Part shown: positions 8,506-18,479 of the stretch, in pieces
Layout: every line of letters begins with the position of its first letter
How positions within the stretch are numbered: position 1 is the stretch's first letter
Assembly: GCA_051293835.1 (NCBI GenBank)
Contig: JBPKMA010000009.1
Location: forward strand, 1-64,000
Reading direction: 5' to 3'
Length of the DNA stretch: 64,000 nt
Source: DATLZU01 sp051293835
GTDB taxonomy: Bacteria > Nitrospirota > Nitrospiria > Nitrospirales > Nitrospiraceae
Position numbers and translations under genes: made by a program
The notes under the pieces: model-generated
The model's input: the letters and a program-made list of their open reading frames with translations, nothing else
What the model was told of the DNA's origin: nothing
Databases searched by the model: none

Positions 8506-9064
8506 ATGCGCGAGATCATGGCACGCGTGGGCCCATGTACCATGTACGTTGATGCCGCGCCGGGACTACTTCGCGGCCCTTTGCGACGCGATCATCTCCC
8601 AACAACTTTCGCCCCAGGCAGCGGAGACCATCTTCAATCGCTTTCTCGCACTCTTTCCCGCCAGACGGCCGACGCCGCGGTCCGTCGCGAAGACGCCGAT
8701 GTCCGTCTTCCCGGCTGTCGGCTTGTCCAAACAAAAGGCCGGGTACTTGAAAGACGTGGCCGTCGGCTGCCGAGACGGCCGGATCACGCCGAGGCGATTC
8801 GCGCGGCAGTCCAACGAGGAAATTATCGCTTCGCTTGTCTCCATCCGCGGTATCGGCCGATGGACGGCGGAAATGTTTCTGATGTTTGCGCTCAATCGCT
8901 TGGATGTCCTGCCGGTGGACGACTTAGGCATCCGCAAAGCGATCCAACGACACTACGGATTGCGAAGCCTGCCTGTAGCGAGCAGACTGCGGAAGATCGG
9001 GCAAGTCTGGCATCCCTATGAGACCATCGCCTGCTGGTATCTATGGAGGAGCTTACGGTCCTGA
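8506..9064 (+). pseudogene. DNA-3-methyladenine glycosylase II (AlkA/HhH-GPD), frameshifted by a 7-bp duplication
   Basis: The product would excise alkylated purines in base-excision repair. After 8552 the frame encodes an intact HhH-GPD core: ALCDAIISQQLS, then the hairpin SIRGIGRWTAEMFLMFAL and DVLPVDDLGIRKAI with the catalytic Asp. The family's usual start (VDPVMREIMARVGPC) is in a different frame beginning at 8506. The two frames meet exactly where CATGTAC occurs twice in tandem (8534-8540, 8541-8547). Removing one copy gives an uninterrupted RVGPCTLMPRRDYF. A shortened protein could be made from the ATG at 8552 or the GTG at 8492, but it would lack the native N terminus. It overlaps nothing and follows the CDGSH gene by 22 bases. 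Confidence 0.85.
8534..8547. repeat. Tandem 7-bp duplication CATGTAC x2 inside the glycosylase gene
   Basis: Two perfect head-to-tail copies of CATGTAC. Seven bases is not a multiple of three, and removing one copy restores the glycosylase reading frame. This is typical of slipped-strand duplication. Confidence 0.95.
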
Positions 9065-10078
9065 AGAACCGGGGAGAGGTTGCGGGTATACGAGGCTGAA
9101 AGCGGCGAAGGTCCATTATGGCGAAGAGACTGCCAATTGCGTTGGGGAGCTTCCATTGACTATTGACGAGTGGTATTGGGGAAAGGACTTCGGTCATCAT
9201 GGAACGCAATTTGTCGTTCATGCTCCGGCGGGGTGGGGCAGGCACACGCTGGAGAAACGCGGTGTCGGTCAGCAGAAAGGACGGATCGTTATCGTTAAGA
9301 GCACCGCCTTCCAGATCGGGCATCAATATGTCTCCGAGAACTGCGTCTGGATCGTCGAAGCTGATAAATCGCAAGTTTCTTCCACTGTCATGAGTAAACG
9401 AAGTAAACGATCAGACTGAAGGATGGGCATCTGCTGACGAAATGCACCTCCACCCTGGTTGAAGAGCCCATGTGCCGGCATTGCGTCGCGGTGCCACAGG
9501 AGTAGCACCGCTGGTCGCAACCTCGCACGGCCGCCAAGAGTCCCCGCGAGGCCCCCATCCTAAAAGACCTCCCTCCGGCGCCGTGCCCGATATCAAACTC
9601 AGCACGATTCATGATCTTCATGGAATGGTTGCACTCGGCGGTGCGGCTCTGGAAAAAGGACAGGCGCTTCCTGAAGCGCCGACACGTGAAGCCGGCGAAG
9701 TTACTTCCTAGATTCAGGCTATCAGGAACTTGGAAGACCGTCGGCGGCAAATCTCGCTCGATGAGACCAGCTCTGTGCAGGCGGCTCGCAGGGAACTGCA
9801 GGAAGAATTGGCTTCTTACACGACCATGCTCGCCCGAACGTTGGAGATATCCAAAAGGAATAGGACGATTCGACGGGCAGATGAAAACCCTCGCCGGCGA
9901 ACTCGTGGAGAAAGGTTCACGGCTGGAAGCCTTGGCCGTCTTCTTCCAAGAGTTAGCGACAGCGCTCAGAACCCTGGGAGGTCTTGTCCATCTTCCCCTT
10001 GCGTCTACCCGCAGGATTTCAGTACAATCGACCCTCGTTTTGTCCGGCTCTCTTCGAACTATTCCCGGGAGGTCACTT
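9065..10078. other. 1-kb region with decayed coding-like segments, no intact gene
   Basis: No recognisable intact gene. Several overlapping ORFs exist on both strands without a family match. One plus-strand frame (9472-9711, then continuing after a TAG to about 9880) gives a coiled-coil-like stretch, LEDRRRQISLDETSSVQAAR then RELQEELASYTTMLARTLE. A second plus frame continues with similar character (GQMKTLAGELVEKGSRLEAL, about 9880-9960). Together they suggest an eroded gene for a helical protein broken by a stop and a frameshift. The evidence is composition only. Confidence 0.35.
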
Positions 10079-10264
10079 ATGAATAACCTGATCAGCAGAG
10101 TTCTGACTGTCAGCGCGGTCATAGCCAGCAATGTCTCCTTGGCCCTCGCCAATGAGCCGAAGGGCGAGGCGCCGGATTACAGCGGCATCTCTTTTATGTA
10201 TTACACACTCATCGCGCTTGTATTGGGATACGGCGTCTACGATACGTTCTTCAAAAAATCCTGA
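10079..10264 (+). CDS. Small secreted or membrane protein, 61 aa
   Basis: I do not recognise this family. The protein has an N-terminal signal-like helix (residues 5-24, ending LALA), a short polar part (NEPKGEAPDYSG) and a C-terminal membrane helix (MYYTLIALVLGYGVYDTFF) with a KKS end. The ATG at 10079 is preceded by GGGAGGT, five bases away. The longer open frame from 9611 is unrelated in composition. A strong rho-independent terminator follows within 35 bases, so this is a short, complete transcription unit. Small single-helix proteins like this often act as accessory subunits of membrane complexes, but nothing here names a partner. Confidence 0.75.
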   Translation: MNNLISRVLTVSAVIASNVSLALANEPKGEAPDYSGISFMYYTLIALVLGYGVYDTFFKKS

Positions 10265-10296
10265 TCCCGGTTCAACGAACTGGTGATGAGCAAAAG

Positions 10297-10328
10297 GCCT
10301 CCGCGCCGTCGGGCGTGGAGGCTTTTTT
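10297..10328 (+). terminator. Rho-independent terminator after the 61-aa gene
   Basis: An 11-bp stem (10297-10307 with 10312-10322, one G-T pair), loop GTCG, then six T residues (10323-10328). The minus-strand esterase gene ends just to the right, at 10344. An A-run at 10292-10295 lets the same hairpin also terminate that leftward transcript. Confidence 0.9.
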
Positions 10329-10343
10329 GTTGTGCGCCCGAAG

Positions 10344-11135
10344 TCATCGAGCCGGTTTCGGCTTCAGGAGCAGGGGCTCAATCGCCTGGAACACGTGCTC
10401 GGCGACCAGGCGATACCCCTCGCCTGTCGGATGGATGCCGTCAGCCTGGTTGAGAGTTGCGTCCGTCGCGACCCCTTCCAAGAAGAAGGGAATCAAGGTC
10501 AACCCGTAGGTTGTGGCCAGTTTCGGATAGATCGCTTCGAAACGCGCCGTATAGTCGGCTCCATAGTTTGGCGGCAATTTCATGCCCACTAGCACGATGG
10601 GGATCTTTTCCGCTAGTAGGCGTTTTATGATCTGCTCCAGGTTCGACTGCGTCTCGTCCACGTTCAACCCGCGCAATCCGTCATTGCCGCCCAATTCCAA
10701 GATCACAAGACTGGGCCGGCTGTTCACGATCCAGGAAACGCGACGAAGCCCACCTGCGGTTGTCTCTCCGCTGACCCCCGCGTTGATGACGTGATAGCGG
10801 TAGCCAGCCGCATCGAGTCGCCGTTGCAAATGGGAAGGATAGGTCTCCTCGGGGGGCACGCCGAGGCCGGCGGTGAGACTGTCTCCGAACGCGACGATAC
10901 GCGGACGGTCATCCGCGCTCGGAGGGTGGATATGTCCCGGCTGATCGGCACCGGCCGTTTCAGACTGTTTGGGCAACCTGTCGCGAGCGAGGCTGGACGG
11001 AGAATCAGGAGAAACCGAAGGCGGCTCCGGCCTCTGGTCGCAGCCGAACAACACGACGCCGGCGAGCAGACAGCCCAATGCGGCGACAACATGGTGCTGA
11101 AGAAAGCGGAGACCTGCGGAGTGGCACATCCTCAT
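10344..11135 (-). CDS. tesA: SGNH-family esterase/lysophospholipase (TesA-like), lipoprotein
   Basis: This 263-aa GDSL/SGNH hydrolase shows all four blocks: GDSLTAG with nucleophile S86, the Gly of NAGVSGE, the Asn of GGND (149-152), and D232/H235 in DGIHP. It hydrolyses acyl esters or thioesters, as E. coli TesA (thioesterase I/arylesterase) does. The N terminus has a hydrophobic helix ending in the lipobox LFGC (C32) and a Pro/Ser-rich linker, so it is probably lipid-anchored in the envelope rather than free periplasmic. It is divergent from the ybbA/ybbP-type genes, the same neighbourhood as in E. coli. Confidence 0.92.
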   Translation of the reverse strand: MRMCHSAGLRFLQHHVVAALGCLLAGVVLFGCDQRPEPPSVSPDSPSSLARDRLPKQSETAGADQPGHIHPPSADDRPRIVAFGDSLTAGLGVPPEETYPSHLQRRLDAAGYRYHVINAGVSGETTAGGLRRVSWIVNSRPSLVILELGGNDGLRGLNVDETQSNLEQIIKRLLAEKIPIVLVGMKLPPNYGADYTARFEAIYPKLATTYGLTLIPFFLEGVATDATLNQADGIHPTGEGYRLVAEHVFQAIEPLLLKPKPAR

Positions 11136-11139
11136 ACAG

Positions 11140-11145
11140 TATAAT
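11140..11145 (+). promoter_or_regulatory. Candidate -10 element for the ybbA-ybbP-like operon
   Basis: A perfect TATAAT lies in the 60-base divergent region, 51 bases before the ABC ATPase start. The expected -35 position (around 11117-11122) is a poor match, so this is a partial promoter call. Confidence 0.4.
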
Positions 11146-11195
11146 AGATTCGCGCCGAAACCAGTGCCACGTCATCGGAGACGAAAGCGCCAGGG

Positions 11196-11900
11196 ATGAT
11201 CTCGATCAGTCGCCTCACCATGCGGCTCTCCGCCGGAGGCCGCTCAGTGACCATCCTCGACGATATCACCCTTGACATTCCAGACAAGCAACGGGTCGCA
11301 ATTATCGGGCCGTCTGGCAGCGGGAAGTCCACCTTGCTGGGACTGATCGCCGGGCTGGACCGGCCGACGGCTGGCTCTATCCGCCTCGATGGTCGGGAGA
11401 TCACCTCGATGCCGGAGCGCGCGATGGCTCGCTTCCGGCGCGAAAAGATCGGGTACATCTTTCAGTCCTTTCATCTAATCCCAACCTTAACGGCGCTGGA
11501 AAACGTGGCGGTGCCCCTCGAATTGAACGGAGACGCCCAGGCGAAGAAGCGGGCCGCGGAATTGCTGGCAGCCGTCGGGCTGGAAGAGCGTCAGTCCCAT
11601 TATCCGGCGCAACTGTCTGGCGGCGAGCAGCAGCGGGTTGCGGTGGCGAGAGCTTTCGCCTGCCGACCGTCCATCCTGCTCGCCGATGAGCCCACCGGCA
11701 ACCTCGACTCGGCGACGGGCCAACAGGTTATCAATCTGTTGTTAGGGTTGCACCGAGACCACGGTACCACTCTTGTCTTTGTCACCCACGATCCGATGCT
11801 CGCGTCCTACATGGAGCGCATTGTCGGCCTGCGCGATGGCCGAATCGAGTCCGATCGTCTCGTCACTCCGACGGGAGGAACAGTGGAGAGGGGGGCGTGA
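11196..11900 (+). CDS. ybbA: ABC transporter ATPase (YbbA/LolD-like)
   Basis: This 234-aa ATPase of the MacB/LolD group has Walker A GPSGSGKST at residues 38-46, the signature LSGGEQQR and Walker B ILLADEPTGNLD, the last typical of this subfamily. It would power the FtsX-type permease encoded next, with which it shares a GTGA overlap. The YbbA-YbbP pair is an exporter or mechanotransmission-type complex of uncertain substrate. The divergent esterase gene supports a role in envelope lipid or acyl-group handling. ATG at 11196 gives the normal N terminus; an ATG at 11220 is possible. Confidence 0.93.
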   Translation: MISISRLTMRLSAGGRSVTILDDITLDIPDKQRVAIIGPSGSGKSTLLGLIAGLDRPTAGSIRLDGREITSMPERAMARFRREKIGYIFQSFHLIPTLTALENVAVPLELNGDAQAKKRAAELLAAVGLEERQSHYPAQLSGGEQQRVAVARAFACRPSILLADEPTGNLDSATGQQVINLLLGLHRDHGTTLVFVTHDPMLASYMERIVGLRDGRIESDRLVTPTGGTVERGA

Positions 11901-14557
11901 CCTCCTTCGCGGTGAAGATGGCCTGGCGCGAGACGCGGGCCGCCTGGCGGCACTTTTTCTATTTCCTCGTCTGCATCGCGCTCGGTGTGAGCGCCATCGT
12001 TAGTGTGGGGCTGTTCGCCGCGAACGTCGAGCGGGCCGTTACGCGCGAGGCCCGAGGGCTGCTCGGCGGCGATCTGGAAGTGCGGACGTCGAGGCCCATG
12101 AGTGAAGCTGGGGAGCGGGTCCTTTGCTCGCTCGCGTCGCGCGGCATCCTCATGACCCATGTGAGCGAATTGGTCGCAATGGCGGCGGCGGTGAACGACG
12201 GCCAGGCCCGATCTGGCCCAACGACGCAACTCGTCGAGTTGAAGGCCGTGGAATCAGGCTATCCGCTCTACGGAACAGTGAAGGCGGACCCGGATCGACC
12301 GCTGTCGAGCCTGCTCACGTCAATCAGGACCGGCTGCGCGGCGCCGTTTTGCTATGGGGCCCTCGTGCAGGAATCGTTGCTGATCCGAATGGGCCTTTCG
12401 GTGGGAGACCATCTGAAGATCGGACAGGCGACGTTCCTCATCGCCGGGGTGATTCGGAAGGAACCGGATCGGATAGCCAACGCCTTCAGTCTCGGCCCCC
12501 GTGTGATGATCTCGCGCGAAGGGTTGATGGCGGCGGAACTGGTCAAACCGGGAAGCCGCGTCCGTGAACGCTATTTGCTGAAGGTGCCGCCCGGGATGCC
12601 AATCCCGCCTCTGCTCGACGAGTTGCGGGGACGGCTGGCGGGAGAAATGGTTAGGGTGTCCAGCTACCGCGAGGCGCAGCCGCAGCTCAAGCAATTCTTG
12701 GAACAACTCGCCCGGTATCTGGGTTTGGTCGGGTTGACCGCTCTGTTTGTGGGCGGGATCGGCGTCGCCACGTCCGTGCAAGCGTTTCTCCGGGAAAAAC
12801 TGCAAACGATTGCGATCCTGAAAACGTTGGGCGCCGACTCCGCTACCGTGGTGAAGACCTACCTCGGGCAGGCCGCGTTTCTGGGCTTATTGGGGAGCGT
12901 GACTGGCGCGGGACTGGGTGTTGCGCTCCAAGATCTGCTTCCAGGTTTCATCTCCAGCCTGTTCGCCACCAACGTGCTGGAGCAGATCGCGTTTTCGTCC
13001 GAGCTTTCGAGGTCCTCATGGCTGCCGCTCTTCAACGGGATGAGTCTGGGGCTCCTGACGACGGTGTTGTTCAGCGTTTGGCCGCTGCTCGGCATCCGTG
13101 AGATCCGGCCCGCGCTGATTCTCCGGCGCGAGGTCGCAGGGTCAGAAAGCGCTCCACTCGCTGGTGCGGTGCACCAGTGGAAACCCTGGCGCTGGAAAGT
13201 CGGTGCAGACGATCCAGTGCGCGCGATCACCGCGATTTCCATCGCGGTGGGGCTGGCTGGGCTCTCCATCTGGCAGGCCGGCTCGTGGAAGGTCGGACTG
13301 GTGTTTTTGGGCGCGTTGGTTTTGGCGATTGTCCTGTTGTCGCTGGCGGCTGCGGCGCTGGTCCGTGTGGTCCGTTGGGTGCCGACGCCGCGATCTCTCG
13401 CGGTGCGCTACGCCATCGGCAATCTCGATCGACCCGGTTCCCACGCGACCGGTATCGTGGTTTCGGTCGGCATCGGCGTGATGGTCATCATGGCGGTCGG
13501 GCTGTTGGAGCGTTCGCTCATCCGACAACTCGGAGAGAATCGGCCGGAAGACGCCCCGACGTTCTTTTTCATCGACATTCAGCCTGACCAGGCTGACGGA
13601 TTCATCCGACTGCTGCATGAACGAACCGGCGACCTCAACCCGCAGCTCACGCCGCTGGTGCGCTCCCGCTTGGCGGCGATCAACGGACGACCGGTAACGA
13701 TCGAGGAAGGCGGCGAGGAGGAGCGGGACAAGCGCAAGAGTTGGTACTTCACCCGCGAATATGTGCTCACGTTTCTGGATCGGTTACCCAAAGGCAACGA
13801 GGTTGTCAAAGGCGAATGGTGGAAACCGGGCCAAGTGTTCAGCCAACCGCTGGTGTCGGTGGAGGAAGAAGCGGCGCGGAACCTCGGGCTGGATGTGGGC
13901 TCGGTCGTAGAGTTTGAGATTCAGGGGGCAACAGTCTCAGCGGAGGTGAGCAGCATTCGGAAAGTCGAGTGGAGAAACTTCTCGACCAATTTCTACATGA
14001 TCCTGTCGCCCGGCTCGCTCGAGGAAGTGCCGGTTACCTACGTTGCCACCGCCCGCGTGCCGCCACAAGACGAAATCCCGTTGCAGCAGGCCGTGGTGGC
14101 TGCCTTTCCCAATGTCACAGCCATCAATGTCGGCGACGTGCTGGACAGTTTCGCCCGCCTCCTGGATCGTCTTTCCCTGGCCATCCGAGCCGTGGCGGCG
14201 TTTTGCATCCTGGCCGGCGCGCTGGTGATGGCGGCGGCGCTGGCAGCGACCCGGTACCGGCGCCTGTATGAGTCAGTCATCCTTAAAGCCCTGGGAGCGA
14301 CGCGCGGTCTTATCGCCCGGTCGTTTGCGACCGAGTATGCGCTTCTCGGCGCGATCGCGGGCGTGATCGGCATCGCCTTAGCCAGCGCGCTTTCGTGGGC
14401 CGTGCTGTATTTCATCCTAGAGCTGCCGTGGTCTTTCCAGCCTGGTGTCCTGACGGTCGGTTTCCTCTTGACCGTCGCCCTCAACTTGACGGTCGGTTTC
14501 CTCGCAACCTTCCGCATCCTCGGCCAGCGCCCGCTGGCTGTGCTGAGACAGGAGTAA
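11897..14557 (+). CDS. ybbP: FtsX-like ABC permease (YbbP-like)
   Basis: This 886-aa permease has an N-terminal membrane helix, a large extracytoplasmic region, and two FtsX-domain blocks of three to four helices each (around residues 270-400 and 760-880) plus extra central helices (430-540), the ten-helix layout of YbbP rather than the four-helix MacB/LolC type. The start is a GTG overlapping the ATPase stop (GTGA), which indicates translational coupling. Length is near E. coli YbbP (804 aa). The last residues, GQRPLAVLRQE, match the conserved family end. Confidence 0.92.
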   Translation: MTSFAVKMAWRETRAAWRHFFYFLVCIALGVSAIVSVGLFAANVERAVTREARGLLGGDLEVRTSRPMSEAGERVLCSLASRGILMTHVSELVAMAAAVNDGQARSGPTTQLVELKAVESGYPLYGTVKADPDRPLSSLLTSIRTGCAAPFCYGALVQESLLIRMGLSVGDHLKIGQATFLIAGVIRKEPDRIANAFSLGPRVMISREGLMAAELVKPGSRVRERYLLKVPPGMPIPPLLDELRGRLAGEMVRVSSYREAQPQLKQFLEQLARYLGLVGLTALFVGGIGVATSVQAFLREKLQTIAILKTLGADSATVVKTYLGQAAFLGLLGSVTGAGLGVALQDLLPGFISSLFATNVLEQIAFSSELSRSSWLPLFNGMSLGLLTTVLFSVWPLLGIREIRPALILRREVAGSESAPLAGAVHQWKPWRWKVGADDPVRAITAISIAVGLAGLSIWQAGSWKVGLVFLGALVLAIVLLSLAAAALVRVVRWVPTPRSLAVRYAIGNLDRPGSHATGIVVSVGIGVMVIMAVGLLERSLIRQLGENRPEDAPTFFFIDIQPDQADGFIRLLHERTGDLNPQLTPLVRSRLAAINGRPVTIEEGGEEERDKRKSWYFTREYVLTFLDRLPKGNEVVKGEWWKPGQVFSQPLVSVEEEAARNLGLDVGSVVEFEIQGATVSAEVSSIRKVEWRNFSTNFYMILSPGSLEEVPVTYVATARVPPQDEIPLQQAVVAAFPNVTAINVGDVLDSFARLLDRLSLAIRAVAAFCILAGALVMAAALAATRYRRLYESVILKALGATRGLIARSFATEYALLGAIAGVIGIALASALSWAVLYFILELPWSFQPGVLTVGFLLTVALNLTVGFLATFRILGQRPLAVLRQE

Positions 14558-14595
14558 TACGGAAGATCGGTGGATGGGCGCCCGCAGTGAGAGAA

Positions 14596-15125
14596 TCAGC
14601 GTTGGCGCTCGTCGGGGCGGGAGCCAGAAAGCCAGGGTTCGAGCAACTGCCTCGGGCGGTGCTCTTTGCCCGGATAGACTGTCACAAAGCGGAGTCAAGT
14701 CGCGGTTCCCGCCCGCAAGCGCACGACCGTGTCTCAATGGTGATCGGCAGGTCATACAGCGACGGCTGGAACTCAAGCCGCAGGTTCACCCCATTGGGTG
14801 ATCGACGTTGCGCTCCGAATGCAACAACCCCTGATGGACAAGCTGGTGATCGTGCCTGGGTACCCTAGGCTTTCCGATGAGCGCGTGAAACTCGATTGCA
14901 ACCAGTGGAACCAGACCGGATACCGAACGGCCACTCGCTCGTAGCTCCGCCGTGGGTTTGGGCTGGGGCAGCCGAGAAATGATTTGAGGCGATATGTATA
15001 GAGTTGACAGCGAAGGGGTAGATAGTGAAGGTCCCGAACACATGGTCCGCGAGAGTCAGCCCAGGCGCCAACAGTACTTTCGAAGTCCTACACCGAGGAC
15101 ACCGCGTGGCCAGGATCCAGGGTGG
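14596..15125 (-). pseudogene. PilZ-domain protein, decayed
   Basis: Reading the minus strand across three frames recovers a recognisable protein. It begins with a zinc-ribbon start (RCPRCRTSKVLLAPGLTLAD, then VFGTFTIYPF), then, after a one-base loss near 15015, RRSYERVAVRYPVWFHW and GTITSLSIRGCCIRS. A further shift gives GVNLRLEFQPSLYDLPITIE, and after more damage LRFVTVYPGKEHRPRQLLE. The order R-x-x-x-R and the sheet pattern are those of PilZ, the c-di-GMP-binding fold, and such zinc-ribbon-PilZ proteins are common in this lineage. At least two frameshifts and an in-frame stop exclude a full-length product. The exact original start is uncertain. Confidence 0.72.
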
Positions 15126-15679
15126 CTCCTTGACAGCAGCCTGAACGGAGCAAGGCACGACAACGACGAAACCGGACGTTGCAGAAAGATATCCGTGCCG
15201 CGCAAATCCCGCGAAAGGATGGATAACCGGGGCGTTGAGGAGCCAGGGCATATCGTTGTCCAGGCTCAGTTGGGCACAATGCGGAAGAATCCACACTGAG
15301 CGGTCATGATCTACGGCTCACCCGCTGCGTCCTCCCCGAAGCTTGCGATGTGGCCGGCTGATCGAAGCGCTATCCAATCACCATGCTCGGTGACCTGTCC
15401 GTTCACAAATCGGAAACTCCGCGCAAAGCCGGCGTAACAGTCGGCAGGGAACTTGGTGCCCGCAAGGTTTGGAATGGCTTGCCCCTCGATACGCGTCTCC
15501 TCTCGCGGTGGAACAGCCCAGCGTTTTGTTCCCGGTGTGAGGCTATCCCTGCCGCAGGCGGATCGCGACGAGACGGCAAGACCCGCAGCGACGGTATTGG
15601 CCAGTGTCAGCCGGGACATCAGTGCGTCCCCGAAAGGGTAGAGGATATCGAAAAGGGTTCTCTGCGGGAGCCTACCGGA
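15126..15679. other. Non-coding or decayed spacer between two pseudogenes
   Basis: No recognisable gene. A 102-codon minus-strand ORF (15311-15619) starts 61 bases after the hsdR stop, but its translation matches no family I know and it lacks a ribosome site. It may be the eroded remnant of another gene of the restriction locus. Confidence 0.4.
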
Positions 15680-18453
15680 CTACCGAGCCTTCTTCAGATA
15701 CCGAGCGAAGAGCCAGTCCAGGAAGGTTTTCGCAAAATCCGGATTGTCGGTGATCTGTTTGTAGAACTTGAAATTCGTGTCGAACTTTCCTGAAGCTTGT
15801 CGTTCACGACGTAGTCGAAGGTCAACCTGGCGTTATCCGGCGTGTTCACTTCGACAGCTTTGGCTAAGGCTTCTTTCCCGGAAAGTTTCGCTTCAAGGTG
15901 CTCGATGAAGACCCTGTCTTGCTCGGTGAAATTGGTTCCAAATCGCTCGTTCAGTTCACGGATGATCTGCGAGAGGGCCTCGACTCGTCAACCAGCGGTA
16001 TCCCGACATCTTTCGCCTTGACTGGCTCAAGCTCGGCCGTTCCGCGCTTGAGCTTGATGCTGCCGCTGCCGGTCTGTTGAACCCCATGCGATTCCATATC
16101 ACTCTGTTGCTGGATCTCCATCGGGAAGCGCTCCCGTGTCACCGGCAGTTTGCGGAAGAGCAGCCGACTGAAGACGTACTGTTTTTCCAGTTCGGCGTCC
16201 GCGAACGCGATGATCTGGGAGAGAAAGGCATACAGACTGGCCAAGTCGTTGAGCTGCCCCCGAAACGGCCCCACTCCTCGTCGCTGGCCGCCAGATACCA
16301 ATCGACAGCCGGCTGCAATGCTGCGAGCAACCGGTCCTGCGTGCCCGTTGGATCGAAGGCAACCATCGCGAACCGGTTGACCTCGTCCGTGGTGTAGAAA
16401 TGAAAATCGGCCAGACAAGTCTGTAGATCGTAGAGAATGTTCGGGTCGGTGCTCTTCCTCCAAGAGCGTCTGGATCGTCATAGGGATCAAAAGCCTTTTG
16501 GATGTCATCCGCCTCGTTGACAAAGTCCAGCACGAACGCTCTTCCTTGCTAGGATCCGCCCGATTCAGCCGGGGGAGCCTCTGCACGGCGTTGACACCGC
16601 CAAGTGCTTGTCCACGTACATTGTGTACCGCAACGGCTGATCGAAGCCGGTCTGGAACTTGTACGCCACAATTAGGATCCGGTACTCATCCCGTTTGAAC
16701 GTTTCAGCCGTCGGGGTCTCGGGAAAGCTGTTCATGTTCGCTTCGGTGTAAGCGGCGCCGCCGTCGCGGATGGTTCCGGAAAACCCCACCAGCGCCTTGA
16801 AGCCGTGACCTTTCTCCTGAAGATAGCGCACGGGATGTAGCCGCGAGCGCGTCACAATCATCGCCTTGGCCTTGCCGCCGATACGGTGGATCACCTGGCT
16901 CGCGCAATGGTCCACCATGATGGCGACCTTTTTCTCGATCATGTGCGGATGGAGATCCACGAACGATTTCAACAGATAGGCGGCCCTGTGCCGGTCATAT
17001 CGGGGATCGTCAAAGCCTTCCTCGATGGCCTGGCGCATCGTGTACAGGTTGAAGGGGGCAAACCGCCCGTCGGCTTGTTTGGAGTCGAACAGTTCAAGCG
17101 TTTTCGGTTTGGGCATCGCTGTAAAAACAAAGTAGCTGACATTGGGCAGTTGGCTGCGCTTCTTGATCTCTCCCACGATCCGGTCTTCCCGATCATCGCC
17201 TGCTTTGCGATTTTCCTCCTCGGCGAGTTCGAGGCTCCCCGCGGCGAGAACCAGCGTGAGGCTTTTGGTGCTTTCTCTCGTCTGGGGGAATGGGCTTGTC
17301 GATGATCACCGCGAAGCGCTTGCCAGGAAGTGCGCCCATTTGATTGGCGATGACCGGAAACTCCTGAAGCGCCGTGACGAAGAGGGTCTTGCCGTCTTCC
17401 AGACGGCCTGTTTACGTTGCCGCGACGTTGTGTCAATGTTTTCCACCACGCCGGCCGTCTGCTCAAATTGGCGGACGGTCCGCCGAAGCTGGCGATTGAG
17501 CACGCGTCGGTCCGTGATGATAATGGAGTCGAAGACCCGACGATCCAATGCGTCATGAAGAATGTGAGTTGGTGCGCCAGCCACGCAATCGAATTGCTCT
17601 TGCCGCTGCCGGCGCTGTGCTGGATCAGATACCGATGAGCAGGACCCGAAGTGTTCACCTCCTGCACCAGATTATTGACGGCCTCAAGCCGATGATAGCG
17701 CGGGAAAATCAGCGACCGCTTACCCGTCTTGCGAGCGTTGGCATCTTCCTCCTCGACGACATGGACAAACTGCTGGATCAGGTTCAGCACGCTATCCCGC
17801 GCCCAGATTCGCTCCCAGAGATACGACGTGGCAGACCCATTCACGGCTGGCGGATTCCCCGCGCCGCCGTACTGGCCCTGATTGAACGGCAGGAATCGTG
17901 TCTTCACTCCCTGCAAATGGGTGGCCACGGATACCAAGTCCGGATCAACAGCGAAATGCCCCAGACACCGCCGAAGGCGAAGAGAGGCTCCTTCGGGTCA
18001 CGGTCGCGCTGATACTGCCGGATGGTGTCCCGCACCGTCTGGCTGGCCAGCGGATTTTTCAGCTTGGCGGCGAAGAGCGGCAGGCCGTTCCGAAACAAAA
18101 CCAGATCGAGGCGCTTGTCGTTCCGTTCGCTGTATTTGCAGCTTCTTGACCTCTTCATTGAGCCTGCTCGACGGACGGAAATAGGCCAGGCGAAACGCGC
18201 AGCCGTCCGATTTAATGCCCTTCTGCAGCACCTCCAACGTCCCGCGCGTTTTGACCTCGGAGGCCAGCTGTTTCAGCGGACGATCCCTGGCTTTGGTGCC
18301 ACGCTGCTTCGCGAACTTGTCCCATTCTTTCGGCTGGGAGGCATAGATGAGAAGACTGGCGTATCCAGTCCTGCCTGTCGTGGAAGGCGCAGCGCCTTTG
18401 AGTAACACTCGCTCGATGGTGGCTTCGAAGTTTCTTTCGGAGATGTCCACCAT
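15680..18453 (-). pseudogene. hsdR: Type I restriction enzyme R subunit, multiply frameshifted
   Basis: Fragments in all three minus frames assemble in order into HsdR, the translocase/nuclease subunit. The N terminus (MVDISERNFEATIERVLL) runs into RLDLVLFRNGLPLFAAKLKN, the nuclease-domain region. Then follow the Walker A region (HSAGSGKSNSIAWLAHQL), DSIIITDRRVLNRQLRRTV, the helicase core (NVSYFVFTAMPKPKTLELF, KAMIVTRSRLHPVRYL, ILIVAYKFQTGFDQPLRYTMYVDK), VLDFVNEADDIQKAFDPYDD, and the C-terminal end KFYKQITDNPDFAKTFLDW stopping at 15682. Many separate shifts break it, so no functional enzyme can be made. The original length would be about 920 aa, near normal for the family, so decay was mainly by small indels. 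Confidence 0.9.
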
Positions 18454-18479
18454 CAGGCTGGCCTTCCCTTCATTGCGCT

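Noticed and set aside
9388..10152. 254-codon minus-strand ORF
   Set aside because: It overlaps the start of the 61-aa gene, has no ribosome site and its composition is not protein-like.
15311..15619. 102-codon minus-strand ORF after hsdR as an hsdS or small gene
   Set aside because: No target-recognition or conserved-repeat features and no ribosome site; kept only as a note in the spacer entry.
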